Assembly (NCBI RefSeq): GCF_900099825.1
Contig: NZ_LT629693.1
Span: 1,922,001 to 1,986,000, forward strand
Direction: 5' to 3'
DNA length: 64,000 nt
DNA from: Bradyrhizobium ottawaense
GTDB lineage: Bacteria > Pseudomonadota > Alphaproteobacteria > Rhizobiales > Xanthobacteraceae
Positions 39,673 through 48,525 of this stretch are shown here, one piece after another. Numbering within the stretch: the first letter of the stretch is position 1; every line of letters starts with the position of its first letter. The notes beneath the pieces were generated by a model. It searched no databases. It had not been told where the DNA came from and was given only the letters and a program-made list of their open reading frames with translations. The position numbers and the translations under genes were made by a program.

Positions 39673-42600
39673 ATGAAACTCACGCGCCTCCGCCTCCACG
39701 GTTTCAAGTCGTTCGTTGAACCCACCGACTTCCTGATCGAACCCGGTCTCACCGGCGTGGTCGGACCGAACGGCTGCGGCAAATCCAACCTGGTCGAGGC
39801 GCTGCGCTGGGCGATGGGCGAGACCTCGCACAAATCGCTGCGCGCCGCCGACATGGATGCGGTGATCTTCGCCGGCTCCGGCAACCGTCCGGCGCGCAAC
39901 CACGCCGAAGTCGTGATGTCGATCGACAATGCCGATCGCACCGCGCCTGCGGCCATGAACGACAGCCAGGTGCTGGAAATTTCGCGCCGCATCGAGCGCG
40001 AGGCCGGCTCGGTCTACCGCATCAACGGCCGCGATGTGCGCGCCCGCGACGTGCAGATTCTGTTCGCCGACGCCGCCACCGGCGCGCGTTCGCCGGCACT
40101 GGTCCACCAGGGCAAGATCGGCGAGATCATTCAGGCCAAGCCCGAACAGCGCCGCCGCGTGCTGGAAGACGCCGCCGGTGTTGCCGGCCTGCATGCCCGC
40201 CGCCACGAAGCCGAATTGCGGCTGAGGGCAGCCGAAACCAACCTGACCCGCGTCGAGGACGTGATTGGTCAGCTCGCCGGCCAGGTCGACGGCCTGAAGA
40301 AGCAGGCAAGGCAGGCGATCCGGTTCCGCGAAGTCGCCGCCAAGGTGCGCAAGGCCGAAGCCACGCTGTTTCATCTGCGCTGGCTCGAGGCCCATGCCGA
40401 CGTGGCCGAGGCCGCCCATACCCACGACCTCAACGTTCGCGAGATGGCCGAACGTACCCGCGAACAGGCCGAAGCGGCGCGTATCCAGGCGATCCGCGCC
40501 TCGGAACTGCCGGCGTTGCGCGAGGGCGAAGCCCGCGCCGCCGCCGGACTGCAGCGGCTGACGAATGCCCGCGAGCTGCTCGACCGCGAGGAAGCCCGTG
40601 CCAAGGAGCGCGTTTCCGAACTCGACCGCCGGCTGACGCAATTCGCCGCCGACATCGCCCGCGAACAGCAGCAGAACCTCGATGCCGAAGTCGCGCTGCA
40701 GCGGCTCGACACCGAAGATTCCGAATTGAAGGAAGAGATCAAGTCGCGCGTCGAAAAGCGTTCCGGCGTCGACGAACGCGTCTCGGAAGCGGAAGCGACG
40801 CTCGAAGCGGCCGAGCAGATGTTCGGCGAACTGACGACCGCGCTTGCCGATCTTACCGCCAAGCGCAACCAGCTCGAGGCCGGCGTGCGCACCCATCGCG
40901 ACCGGCTGGCGAAGCTCGATCAGGACATCGCCAACGTTGCCAGCGACGAGCAGAAGCTCGCGCAGGAAACCGGCAGCCTCGGCGACGTCGATGCGCTTGC
41001 AGGCGCGATGGAGACCGCGCAGGAAAGCTTGGCGGCGTCCGAAGCCGCCGCGCACGCCAACGAAGCCAGCCATATCGCCGCGCGGCAGAAGCTTGAGGCC
41101 TCGCGCGCCCCGCTCGCCGAGGCCGACAAGCGCGTGCAGCGGCTCGAGACCGAAGCGCGCACGATTTCCAAGCTCGTCAATGGCGAGACCAAGAACCTCT
41201 GGCCGCCGATCATCGACGGCGTCACCGTCGCCAAGGGTTATGAAAAGGCGCTCGGCGCCGTGCTCGGCGACGATCTCGACGCGCCCGTCGATCCCTCCGC
41301 GCCGATGCGCTGGACCAACGCGGGTGCCACCTTCGACGATCCGGCGCTGCCCGCCGGCGTCGAACCCCTCGCCTCCCTGGTCGAGGCACCCGCCGAACTG
41401 ACGCGTCGTCTGGCGCAGATCGGCGTCGTCCCCAAGGAGCGCGGCGCGGAGCTGGTGTCGCAACTCAAGACCGGCCAGCGGCTGGTGTCGCTGGAAGGCG
41501 ACGTCTGGCGCTGGGACGGTTTTGTCGCCGCCGCCCACGCGCCGACCGGCGCGGCACGGCGTCTCGCCGAACGCGCCCGTCTCGTCGATATCGAGCACGA
41601 ACTGGAGCAGGCCCGCACCGACGCTGCCGCCAAGCGGCAGGCGCTGGAAGACGCCGAGTCTGAGCTGAAGATGGCATCGGGTGCCGAGACCGCCGCCCGC
41701 GAGGCCTGGCGTGCCGCGCAACGCGAAGCCGATACGGCACGCGAACGCCATGCCACGACCGAACGCGAGATCAACCGCCACAGCGCCCGCAAGTCGGCGC
41801 TGACGGAAGCGCACACACGCCTCAATGCCGACCTCACCGAAGCCTATGGTGCGCACCAGACCGCGACCGCAGCGCTTGAAGAATTGCCGCCGACCCACGA
41901 CACCGAGGCCCGGCTTGCCGCCGTTCGCAGCGATATCGAAGGTCACCGCCGTTTTGCGGCGCAAGTCCGCGCCGAAGTGCAGGCGCTGGCGCGCGAGGCT
42001 GAACTCGCCGACCGCCGCGTGCAGGCGATCCTCGCCGAACGCACCGAATGGCAGAACCGCAAACAGAGCGCGGCTTCGCAGGTCACCACCGTCGAAGCGC
42101 GCATCACCGAAGTGACCGCCGAGCGTGCCGAGCTTGAGAACGCGCCCGCCGCGTTCGCGGAAAAGCGCCGCGCGCTGATCAACGAAATCGAGCAGGCCGA
42201 AGGCGCCCGCCGCGTCGCCGCCGATGCGCTGGCCGCGGCCGAAAGCCTGATGGCGGAAACCGACCGCGAGGCCAAGGCGTCGCTTGAAGCGCTCTCCTCA
42301 GCCCGCGAGGCCTGCGCCCGTGCCGAAGAGCGCATGGAGGGAACAAAACGCCGGCTGTCGGACATCGAGCGCGAAATTCACGACATGCTCGAAGTCGAGC
42401 CGCACGCCGTGGCGGCGCTCGCCGAACTGGAGCCCGGCGCCGAATTGCCGCCGCTCAACGAGATCGAGGAAAACCTCGAAAAGCTGCGCCGCGATCGCGA
42501 GCGGCTTGGCGCGGTCAACCTGCGCGCCGAGGAAGAGCTGCGCGAGGTGGAAGCCCAGCACACTGCGCTGACCACGGAACGCGACGACCTCGTCGAAGCC

Positions 42601-43137
42601 ATCAAGCGGCTGCGCCAGGGTATCCAGAGCCTGAACAAGGAAGCGCGCGAACGGCTGTTGACCTCGTTCGAGACCGTCAACGCGCACTTCAAGCGGCTGT
42701 TCGTCGAACTGTTCGGCGGCGGCGAAGCCGCATTGCACCTGATCGAGAGCGACGATCCGCTGGAAGCCGGTCTCGAAATCATCGCCAAGCCGCCCGGCAA
42801 GAAACCGCAGACCCTGTCCCTGCTGTCAGGCGGCGAGCAGGCACTGACCGCGCTGGCGCTGATCTTCGCGGTGTTCCTCACCAACCCGTCGCCGATCTGC
42901 GTGCTGGACGAAGTCGACGCCCCGCTCGACGACCACAACGTGGAGCGGTTCTGCAACCTGCTGAACGAGATGACCTCGTCGACTGAAACCCGCTTCATCA
43001 TCATCACGCATAATCCGATCACGATGGCGCGGATGAACCGGCTGTACGGCGTCACCATGGCCGAACGCGGCGTCTCGCAACTCGTCTCGGTCGGCCTCGA
43101 CGACGCGGTGAAGATCCTCGACCAGAACGTGGCGTGA
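39673..43137 (+). CDS. smc: chromosome segregation protein SMC
   Basis: A 1154-residue condensin core subunit. Walker A GPNGCGKSN lies at 31-39, and the first coiled coil runs to about 490. The hinge region contains VTVAKGYEKALGAVLGDDLD. A second coiled coil leads to the signature LSGGEQALTALAL near 1050 and Walker B ICVLDEVDAPLDD near 1075. The start ATG at 39673 (MKLTRLRLHGFKSF) is clear; the 45-residue upstream extension is dismissed. It organises and segregates the chromosome; ScpA and ScpB are not in this window. Confidence 0.97.
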   Translation: MKLTRLRLHGFKSFVEPTDFLIEPGLTGVVGPNGCGKSNLVEALRWAMGETSHKSLRAADMDAVIFAGSGNRPARNHAEVVMSIDNADRTAPAAMNDSQVLEISRRIEREAGSVYRINGRDVRARDVQILFADAATGARSPALVHQGKIGEIIQAKPEQRRRVLEDAAGVAGLHARRHEAELRLRAAETNLTRVEDVIGQLAGQVDGLKKQARQAIRFREVAAKVRKAEATLFHLRWLEAHADVAEAAHTHDLNVREMAERTREQAEAARIQAIRASELPALREGEARAAAGLQRLTNARELLDREEARAKERVSELDRRLTQFAADIAREQQQNLDAEVALQRLDTEDSELKEEIKSRVEKRSGVDERVSEAEATLEAAEQMFGELTTALADLTAKRNQLEAGVRTHRDRLAKLDQDIANVASDEQKLAQETGSLGDVDALAGAMETAQESLAASEAAAHANEASHIAARQKLEASRAPLAEADKRVQRLETEARTISKLVNGETKNLWPPIIDGVTVAKGYEKALGAVLGDDLDAPVDPSAPMRWTNAGATFDDPALPAGVEPLASLVEAPAELTRRLAQIGVVPKERGAELVSQLKTGQRLVSLEGDVWRWDGFVAAAHAPTGAARRLAERARLVDIEHELEQARTDAAAKRQALEDAESELKMASGAETAAREAWRAAQREADTARERHATTEREINRHSARKSALTEAHTRLNADLTEAYGAHQTATAALEELPPTHDTEARLAAVRSDIEGHRRFAAQVRAEVQALAREAELADRRVQAILAERTEWQNRKQSAASQVTTVEARITEVTAERAELENAPAAFAEKRRALINEIEQAEGARRVAADALAAAESLMAETDREAKASLEALSSAREACARAEERMEGTKRRLSDIEREIHDMLEVEPHAVAALAELEPGAELPPLNEIEENLEKLRRDRERLGAVNLRAEEELREVEAQHTALTTERDDLVEAIKRLRQGIQSLNKEARERLLTSFETVNAHFKRLFVELFGGGEAALHLIESDDPLEAGLEIIAKPPGKKPQTLSLLSGGEQALTALALIFAVFLTNPSPICVLDEVDAPLDDHNVERFCNLLNEMTSSTETRFIIITHNPITMARMNRLYGVTMAERGVSQLVSVGLDDAVKILDQNVA

Positions 43138-43147
43138 GCTGAAATCC

Positions 43148-43227
43148 GTCGTTCCGGGGCGGCGCGCAGCGACGAACCCGGAACCTCGAGATTCCGGGTC
43201 TGGTCCTTCGGACCATCCCGGAATGAC
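43148..43227. repeat. palindromic repeat, family A
   Basis: It runs from GTCGTTCCGGGGCGGCGCGC to ACCATCCCGGAATGAC and lies between smc and the rsm22-like gene. Confidence 0.75.
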
Positions 43228-43244
43228 GTGGATGACGGCAACAA

Positions 43245-44222
43245 ATGACCTCACCCGACCTCCCCGCCGAACTGAAAGCAGCACTCGACGGCAGGCTGCG
43301 GGGTTTTTCGCGCAACGACGCGGCGACCCGCGCCGCGTCGATCTCGAAAACCTACCGTGACGGCGGCGGCTCCGGCGCGATCCGGTCGGAGACCGATGCG
43401 CTGGCCTACGCGCTGGCGCGGATGCCCGCGACCTATGCTGCGGTCACGGCAAGCCTGAATGCGCTCGCCGAGATCCGTCCGGACTTTGCCCCGGCAAGCC
43501 TGCTCGATGTCGGTGCCGGGCCGGGCACAGCCACATGGGCCGCGGCCGAAGCCTTCCCGTCGCTGCAAAGCTTTGCGCTGCTCGATGCCAACGACGCACT
43601 TCGCGCGCTGGCGCTCAACCTCTTCAGCGACAGTTTTCGCCTGCGTGAAACCAACTACGAGCGTGGCGAGGCCCGATCCGCGCTGGCCAAGGCTGGCGCC
43701 GCCGACCTCGTCATCGCCAGTTACATGATCGGCGAAATCGGCGCTGCCGAGCAGAAGGCCTTGGCTGAACTGATGTGGCAAAAGACCGGCGATACGCTGC
43801 TGGTGGTCGAACCCGGCACGCCTGCGGGCTATGCACGGATCATCGCGCTGCGTGAACGCTTGATCGCTCAGGGCGCGCATGTTGCCGCCCCCTGCCCGCA
43901 TGACGGCAAGTGCCCGCTTGCCGCGCCGGACTGGTGCCATTTCACCCAGCGCCTGCAGCGCTCGCGCGCGCACAAGCAGGTCAAGGGCGCGGAGTTGCCG
44001 TTCGAGGACGAGAAATTCGCCTATGTCGCGCTGACCCGCACACGAATAGAAAAACGTCCGGCCCGGGTATTGGCGCAGCCTGAAATCAGCAAGGTCGAAG
44101 TATCGGCAAAGTTGTGCACCCCCGACGGCCTCGCGTGGACGCGCACGCCGCGCCGCGCCAAGGCCGATTACGCCCGCGCCCGGCGCTGGCGATGGGGCGA
44201 TGCGGTGATGGACGAACGGTAG
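43245..44222 (+). CDS. Rsm22/METTL17-like ribosomal methyltransferase
   Basis: A 325-residue protein. SAM motif I is LLDVGAGPGTATWAAAEAFP at about 87-106. The cysteine-rich motif APCPHDGKCPLAAPDWCHF places Cys217, Cys223 and Cys231; a later Cys at about 294 (KLCTPDG) could complete a 4Fe-4S site, as described for METTL17/Rsm22. It probably acts on, or assists assembly of, the small ribosomal subunit. It stands alone downstream of smc. Confidence 0.9.
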   Translation: MTSPDLPAELKAALDGRLRGFSRNDAATRAASISKTYRDGGGSGAIRSETDALAYALARMPATYAAVTASLNALAEIRPDFAPASLLDVGAGPGTATWAAAEAFPSLQSFALLDANDALRALALNLFSDSFRLRETNYERGEARSALAKAGAADLVIASYMIGEIGAAEQKALAELMWQKTGDTLLVVEPGTPAGYARIIALRERLIAQGAHVAAPCPHDGKCPLAAPDWCHFTQRLQRSRAHKQVKGAELPFEDEKFAYVALTRTRIEKRPARVLAQPEISKVEVSAKLCTPDGLAWTRTPRRAKADYARARRWRWGDAVMDER

Positions 44223-44239
44223 CCGCAGCAGCGATCTCC

Positions 44240-44372
44240 GTGCCCCGGATGCTGCGCAACGCGCCGCCTTTGCGGCGTGGTGCGCTGCTGGTCCGGGGTC
44301 CATTAAATCCGGCGAGGTGGGTCCCGGCTCTGCGGAGCAGCGCAAAGAGGCGCTGCACCGCGTCCGGGACAC
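44240..44372. repeat. palindromic repeat, family C
   Basis: It starts GTGCCCCGGATGCTGCGCA and ends CACCGCGTCCGGGACAC. It lies between the rsm22-like gene and lemA. Confidence 0.75.
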
Positions 44373-44497
44373 GACGAGCTTGAACTTATCCCGCCTTGGC
44401 TTCGACTAACGGCGTGCCCCAGGTCGTGGCGGGGTGCCGCGCGCCCGATTTTTCGTCTAGTTTCCCCGGATTGTCAGTCCCACAGGAGTTGCTTGCC

Positions 44498-45058
44498 ATG
44501 TCGACCGGCTGGATCGTTCTCGGCGTCATCGCCATCATCGTGTTGTTTGCCTTCGCCGCCTATAACCGGCTGGTCGCACTCGGCCAGCGCGTCGGCCAGG
44601 CCTTTGCCGACATCGACGTGCAGCTCAAGCAGCGCCACGACCTGATCCCGAACCTGGTCGAGACCGTGAAGGGCTACGCCGCCCACGAGCGCGGTACGCT
44701 CGATGACGTGATCAAGGCCCGTAACTCCGCGATGTCGGCGCAGGGACCGGCCCAGGTCGGCGCCGCCGAGAACCAGTTGAGCGGCGCGCTCGGCAGGCTG
44801 ATCGCGCTGTCGGAGGCCTATCCGGACCTCAAGGCCAACGCCAATTTCCAGCAGCTCGCCGGCGAATTGTCCGACCTCGAAAACAAGATCGCGGCCAGCC
44901 GCCGCTTCTTCAACAACGCGGTTCAGGAATACAACACCGGCATCCAGCAGATGCCGGCCGCGTTGTTTGCCGGCATGTTCGGCTTCACCCGCAAGGACTT
45001 CTTCGACCTCGGCGCCAGCCGCACCGAAGTCGAGGCGACACCGACGGTGAAGTTCTAA
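44498..45058 (+). CDS. lemA: LemA family protein
   Basis: A 186-residue membrane-anchored helical protein. One N-terminal transmembrane helix (IVLGVIAIIVLFAFAAYNR) is followed by VQLKQRHDLIPNLVETVKGY and NNAVQEYNTGIQQMPAALFA, the family's signature segments. CAGGAG lies 9 nt before the ATG at 44498. LemA often accompanies HtpX-like M48 proteases, as here; its action is not known. Confidence 0.93.
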   Translation: MSTGWIVLGVIAIIVLFAFAAYNRLVALGQRVGQAFADIDVQLKQRHDLIPNLVETVKGYAAHERGTLDDVIKARNSAMSAQGPAQVGAAENQLSGALGRLIALSEAYPDLKANANFQQLAGELSDLENKIAASRRFFNNAVQEYNTGIQQMPAALFAGMFGFTRKDFFDLGASRTEVEATPTVKF

Positions 45059-45079
45059 GCATGAGGCTCCGCCACTTCA

Positions 45080-45180
45080 GTCATTCCGGGGCGTCGCAAA
45101 GCGACGAACTTGGACGTGCAATTGCACGTCCGAGAATCTCGAGATTCCGGGTTCACGCCGTTGGCGTGCCCCGGAATGAC
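45080..45180. repeat. palindromic repeat, family A
   Basis: It runs from GTCATTCCGGGGCGTCGCAA to GCGTGCCCCGGAATGAC and splits lemA from the M48 protease gene. It contains GGACGTGCAATTGCACGTCC as an inner palindrome. Confidence 0.8.
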
Positions 45181-45201
45181 TGCGCCTAGCGAAAGCCCAT
45201 C

Positions 45202-46407
45202 ATGGCCGCGTATGGTCTCTACACGCACATCGCGTCGAACAAGTTTCGTTCGATGCTGCTGCTCGCTGGCCTGTTCCTGCTGATCTATGTGCTGGTCTAT
45301 GCCGGCGCATTGATCGCCGAGGTCGTGATCAACAGCGACGCCTCGGCCAGCTACTACCTGAGGGTCGCGTTTCGCGACCTGATCACGGCAGCACCTTACG
45401 CAACCATCGCCGCCGCACTGTGGATCGGGATCGCCTATTTCTTCCACCAGAACATGATCGACGCCGTCACCGGCGGCGAGGACGTGACGCGGCAGCAGCA
45501 GCCGCGGCTGTATAATCTCCTGGAAAATCTCTGCATCTCGCGCGGCATCCCGATGCCGAAGCTGAAGGTGATGGACAGTCCGGCGCTGAACGCATTCGCG
45601 ACCGGCCTCAACCGGCGGCAATATGCCGTCACCGTCACCACGGGACTTCTCAACGCGCTCAACGACCACGAAATCGAGGCTGTGCTGGGCCACGAGCTGA
45701 CCCATATCCGCAACGGCGACGTGCAGCTGATGGTGGTCGCGGTCATTATCGCCGGCGTGGTCGGCTTCTTTGGCGAGCTGTTCTTCCGGATGTTCACCAA
45801 TTTGAGCTGGAGCGGCGGCTGGGGATCCTCGTCGTCATCGTCGAGGTCCTCGTCGTCCTCCTCGGACAGCGACAGCAAGGGCTCCGGCGGCGGCGGCGCC
45901 GTCATCGTCGTCATCATCGCGATCGCCCTGATCGTGGTGGCCTGGCTGTTGTCGCAGGTCGTCAAGCTGGCGCTGTCGCGCTCACGCGAGTTCCTGGCCG
46001 ACGCCGGCTCGGTCGAGCTCACCAAGGATCCCGACGCCATGATATCGGCGCTGCGCAAGATCGAAAACCGCGGCGAGCTTCCCGGCGCGACCTCCGCCGT
46101 CATGGAGCTTTGCGTCGACAACCCGCGCGAAGGTTTTGCCGATCTGTTCGCGACCCATCCGTCGGTGGATTCGCGCGTCAAGGCGCTGGTCCAGTTCGCG
46201 GGCGGCCACGATCCGGGCCCGCTGGCCCTGCCGTCGGATGCGCCCAGTGAGCCCGACGACCATGACGAGCAGACGGACCAGCCGGCTTCGGAACAGACCC
46301 CGCCGCCGCTCCCCCGCGGCCCCTGGAGCGATGCCGCCGGACCGGCAGGCGGCGCAGCGGGACGAACCCCGCCTCCGTTATCAGGTCCCTGGGGCCGCCG
46401 CCGCTAA
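45202..46407 (+). CDS. HtpX-like M48 membrane metalloprotease
   Basis: A 401-residue inner-membrane zinc protease. Two N-terminal hydrophobic helices precede the zinc motif LGHELTHIRNGDVQL. The third ligand lies in SRSREFLADAGSVELTKDP. Between them, a Ser-rich and Gly-rich loop (about residues 211-235) is followed by another helix pair. The C-terminal 60 residues are acidic then Pro-rich. Paired with LemA. It resembles HtpX in membrane-protein quality control but is longer at the C-terminus. Confidence 0.9.
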   Translation: MAAYGLYTHIASNKFRSMLLLAGLFLLIYVLVYAGALIAEVVINSDASASYYLRVAFRDLITAAPYATIAAALWIGIAYFFHQNMIDAVTGGEDVTRQQQPRLYNLLENLCISRGIPMPKLKVMDSPALNAFATGLNRRQYAVTVTTGLLNALNDHEIEAVLGHELTHIRNGDVQLMVVAVIIAGVVGFFGELFFRMFTNLSWSGGWGSSSSSSRSSSSSSDSDSKGSGGGGAVIVVIIAIALIVVAWLLSQVVKLALSRSREFLADAGSVELTKDPDAMISALRKIENRGELPGATSAVMELCVDNPREGFADLFATHPSVDSRVKALVQFAGGHDPGPLALPSDAPSEPDDHDEQTDQPASEQTPPPLPRGPWSDAAGPAGGAAGRTPPPLSGPWGRRR

Positions 46408-46579
46408 GTCCGGTTGCGCCCGCCGCCCCGCGCACTTGCGAAGGAATCTGGGAGGAATAACGCAAGCGGCGGTCTAAGGAATTGAATTCTCCCTTGTTTC
46501 TGCCATGTTCGCGCCCAAAGCAGGGGATGGGGACCTGCCGATCGCTCCCGCGGTCGGGGGCACTGTTCAAGGGAATTCC

Positions 46580-47335
46580 ATGGCAAAGCCGGTCGTGATT
46601 GTGGTGGGCGCGGACAAGGGCGGGGTCGGCAAGACGACGGTCTCGCGAACTCTTCTGGATTATTTCAGTGCCAACAACGTGCCGACGCGGGCGTTCGACA
46701 CCGAGTCGCCGCGCGGTACGCTGATGCGTTTCCACCCCGACATCACTGAGATCGTCGACATGACGACGACCTCTGACCAGATGAAGATCTTCGATACGCT
46801 GAACGCCGCCAGCCCTTCGGTCACCGTGATCGACGTCCGCGCCGGACTATTGTCGCCGGCGCTGGCCTCGCTGCGCGACATCGGCTTTCTCGATGCGGCG
46901 AAATCCGGCCAGATCACCTTTGCCGTGTTCCATATACTGGGACCCTCGATCGCCTCGCTGGACGAAATCGCCGAGACCGCGAACTTCATGGTCGGCGCCA
47001 AATATTTTCTGGTGAAGAACTTCATCAACGACACCCAGTTCTTCCAGTGGGACCAGGCGACCTACAATTCCTATTTCCACCGCATCAAGGACGCCACCGA
47101 GCTGACGATCCCCAAGCTCAACGAAATGGCCTATGAGCAGGTCGAGGTCTCCTCGGTGCCGTTCCTCAAATTCGTCGCCAACAAGGGCAAGGAAGACGAG
47201 GCCGCGAACTATTCCTTCGTGCTGCGCGGCTATGTCCGGCACTGGCTCGCCAACGTCTGGAGCGAGTTCGACCGCATCAAGCTGACCGACCTCGTCGGCG
47301 CCGGCAAACCGATGACGCGCAGCGGTGAAAAATAG
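46580..47335 (+). CDS. ParA/MinD-like ATPase with intact deviant Walker A
   Basis: A 251-residue soluble protein. Deviant Walker A ADKGGVGKTTVSRT carries signature Lys13 and Lys18. Asp40 (AFDTESPRG) and Walker B Asp85 (VTVIDVRAG) are in the normal places. From about residue 100 on it departs from chromosomal ParA and has many aromatic residues (NFINDTQFFQWDQATYNSYF). No ParB gene or centromere-like array is near. A second, colinear paralogue with a broken P-loop begins 59 bp downstream. Cargo and role are unknown. Confidence 0.8.
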   Translation: MAKPVVIVVGADKGGVGKTTVSRTLLDYFSANNVPTRAFDTESPRGTLMRFHPDITEIVDMTTTSDQMKIFDTLNAASPSVTVIDVRAGLLSPALASLRDIGFLDAAKSGQITFAVFHILGPSIASLDEIAETANFMVGAKYFLVKNFINDTQFFQWDQATYNSYFHRIKDATELTIPKLNEMAYEQVEVSSVPFLKFVANKGKEDEAANYSFVLRGYVRHWLANVWSEFDRIKLTDLVGAGKPMTRSGEK

Positions 47336-47394
47336 TCGCGTCCCAAGCGTGATGGGGCTGGATTAGGCGAAAAAATCCACTGATATAGCGCGTG

Positions 47395-48063
47395 ATGCCC
47401 GTCACGCCCGTTTACATCATCTGCTCGCCCCGTCCGCTGGTCGGCAAGACGCTGATCGCGCGGTTGCTCAGCGAATTCCTGCTGTTGAAAAACGGCACGG
47501 TGAACTCCTTCGATATCAATCTGAAGGAGCCGTCGCTGCTCGAATATCTGCCGCGCACCACCGAAACCGCTGATGTCATCGACACCTACGGCAAGATGCA
47601 GCTGATGGACCGGCTGATCGTCGATGACGGCATCGCCAAGGTGATCGACCTCGGCTTCCACGCCTTCGACGAGTTTTTCAAGATGACCGGGGAGATCGGA
47701 TTCCTCAAGGAAGCCGCACGCCGTCATGTCGCGCCGGTCATCCTGTTCGTGGCCGACATCGACCGCGTCTCGGCGCGGGCCTTTCCGATGCTGCAGCAGC
47801 AGATCCCGCCGAACGCGCTGATTACGGTCGACAACGAGCATGTGGTGCGCGGCGAACTGCCGGCGGCAATGGAGGGGGAACGGGTATTGCGGATCTCGGC
47901 GCTGCCGACGTTCCTGAAGACCTATGTCGACCGCCTGAACTTTTCGTTCACCGGCTACCTGCGCAACGAAAAGGACTCGTCGACCGAGCTGCATCAATGG
48001 ATCCGGCGCAATTACTCGAGCTTCCGGGACCTCGAACTCAGCCTGCTGCTGCAGGGGTCGTAG
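47395..48063 (+). CDS. paralogue of the ParA-like ATPase with altered P-loop
   Basis: A 222-residue protein colinear with its upstream neighbour: position 13 is Arg instead of signature Lys, the GG is PL, but Gly17-Lys18-Thr19 remain (SPRPLVGKTLIA). Asp40 and Asp85 (KVIDLGFHA) fall at identical numbers in both. ATG at 47395 is used; a GTG directly before it is an alternative. The loss of the signature Lys predicts weak or no ATP-driven dimerisation. Ends SSFRDLELSLLLQGS. Function unknown; likely works with the partner upstream. Confidence 0.75.
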   Translation: MPVTPVYIICSPRPLVGKTLIARLLSEFLLLKNGTVNSFDINLKEPSLLEYLPRTTETADVIDTYGKMQLMDRLIVDDGIAKVIDLGFHAFDEFFKMTGEIGFLKEAARRHVAPVILFVADIDRVSARAFPMLQQQIPPNALITVDNEHVVRGELPAAMEGERVLRISALPTFLKTYVDRLNFSFTGYLRNEKDSSTELHQWIRRNYSSFRDLELSLLLQGS

Positions 48064-48163
48064 GTCCCTGCTTGGTGGCGTAAATATTACCCGGGTAATA
48101 TTGACGCCTGCCTGCTCGCCTGCTACCGCTTCGCGCGACCCTGAAACCCCGCGAGGCTACCCC

Positions 48164-48496
48164 GTGACGTCAGACCGAAAGGCAGCGATCGCCGCCTACA
48201 AGGAGCGAAAGACGATCGCTGGGATTTACGTCGTCCGCTGCGCGGCTACCGCGGAGACATGGGTGGGACAGTCGCCCAACCTGGAGAAGATCCAGAACCG
48301 GATCTGGTTCTCGCTGCGCCAGGGCAGCCATACCTGCCGCAGCCTGCAGGCGGCATGGACCACGCACGGGCCCGACAGCCTGACGTTCGCGGAGTGCGAA
48401 CGGCTGGAAGAGGAAGAGATCCCCTATGTCCGCGATGCGCTGCTGAAGGAGCGCGTGCTGCATTGGCGATCGGAGCTGGGCGCGATGGCGACCTGA
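48164..48496 (+). CDS. small GIY-YIG nuclease-family protein
   Basis: A 110-residue protein starting at GTG 48164, 8 nt after GAGG. GIY lies at residues 20-22 and the YIG counterpart is WVG at 33-35; NRIWFSLRQG and a late FAECERLEEEE supply the Arg and Glu pattern. It is a stand-alone domain, close in size to UvrC-like or SLX1-like single domains. DNA cleavage is possible but untested. The IS30 copy lies 29 bp past its stop. Confidence 0.7.
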   Translation: MTSDRKAAIAAYKERKTIAGIYVVRCAATAETWVGQSPNLEKIQNRIWFSLRQGSHTCRSLQAAWTTHGPDSLTFAECERLEEEEIPYVRDALLKERVLHWRSELGAMAT

Positions 48497-48525
48497 GAGA
48501 CCCGTCGTCCCGGCGAACGCCGGGA

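Noticed and set aside
38086..41964. A 1292-codon minus-strand open frame opposite the DsbA genes and smc
   Set aside because: It is antisense to two DsbA genes and much of smc, all with clear motifs. GC-rich codon use leaves the opposite frame free of stops. The translation has no domain and no ribosome site.
48246..48525. Extension of the IS30 transposase frame through the GIY-YIG gene
   Set aside because: It arises from the frameshift near 48600. The restored frame keeps IS30 residues and the GIY-YIG frame on the other strand has its own start and ribosome site.
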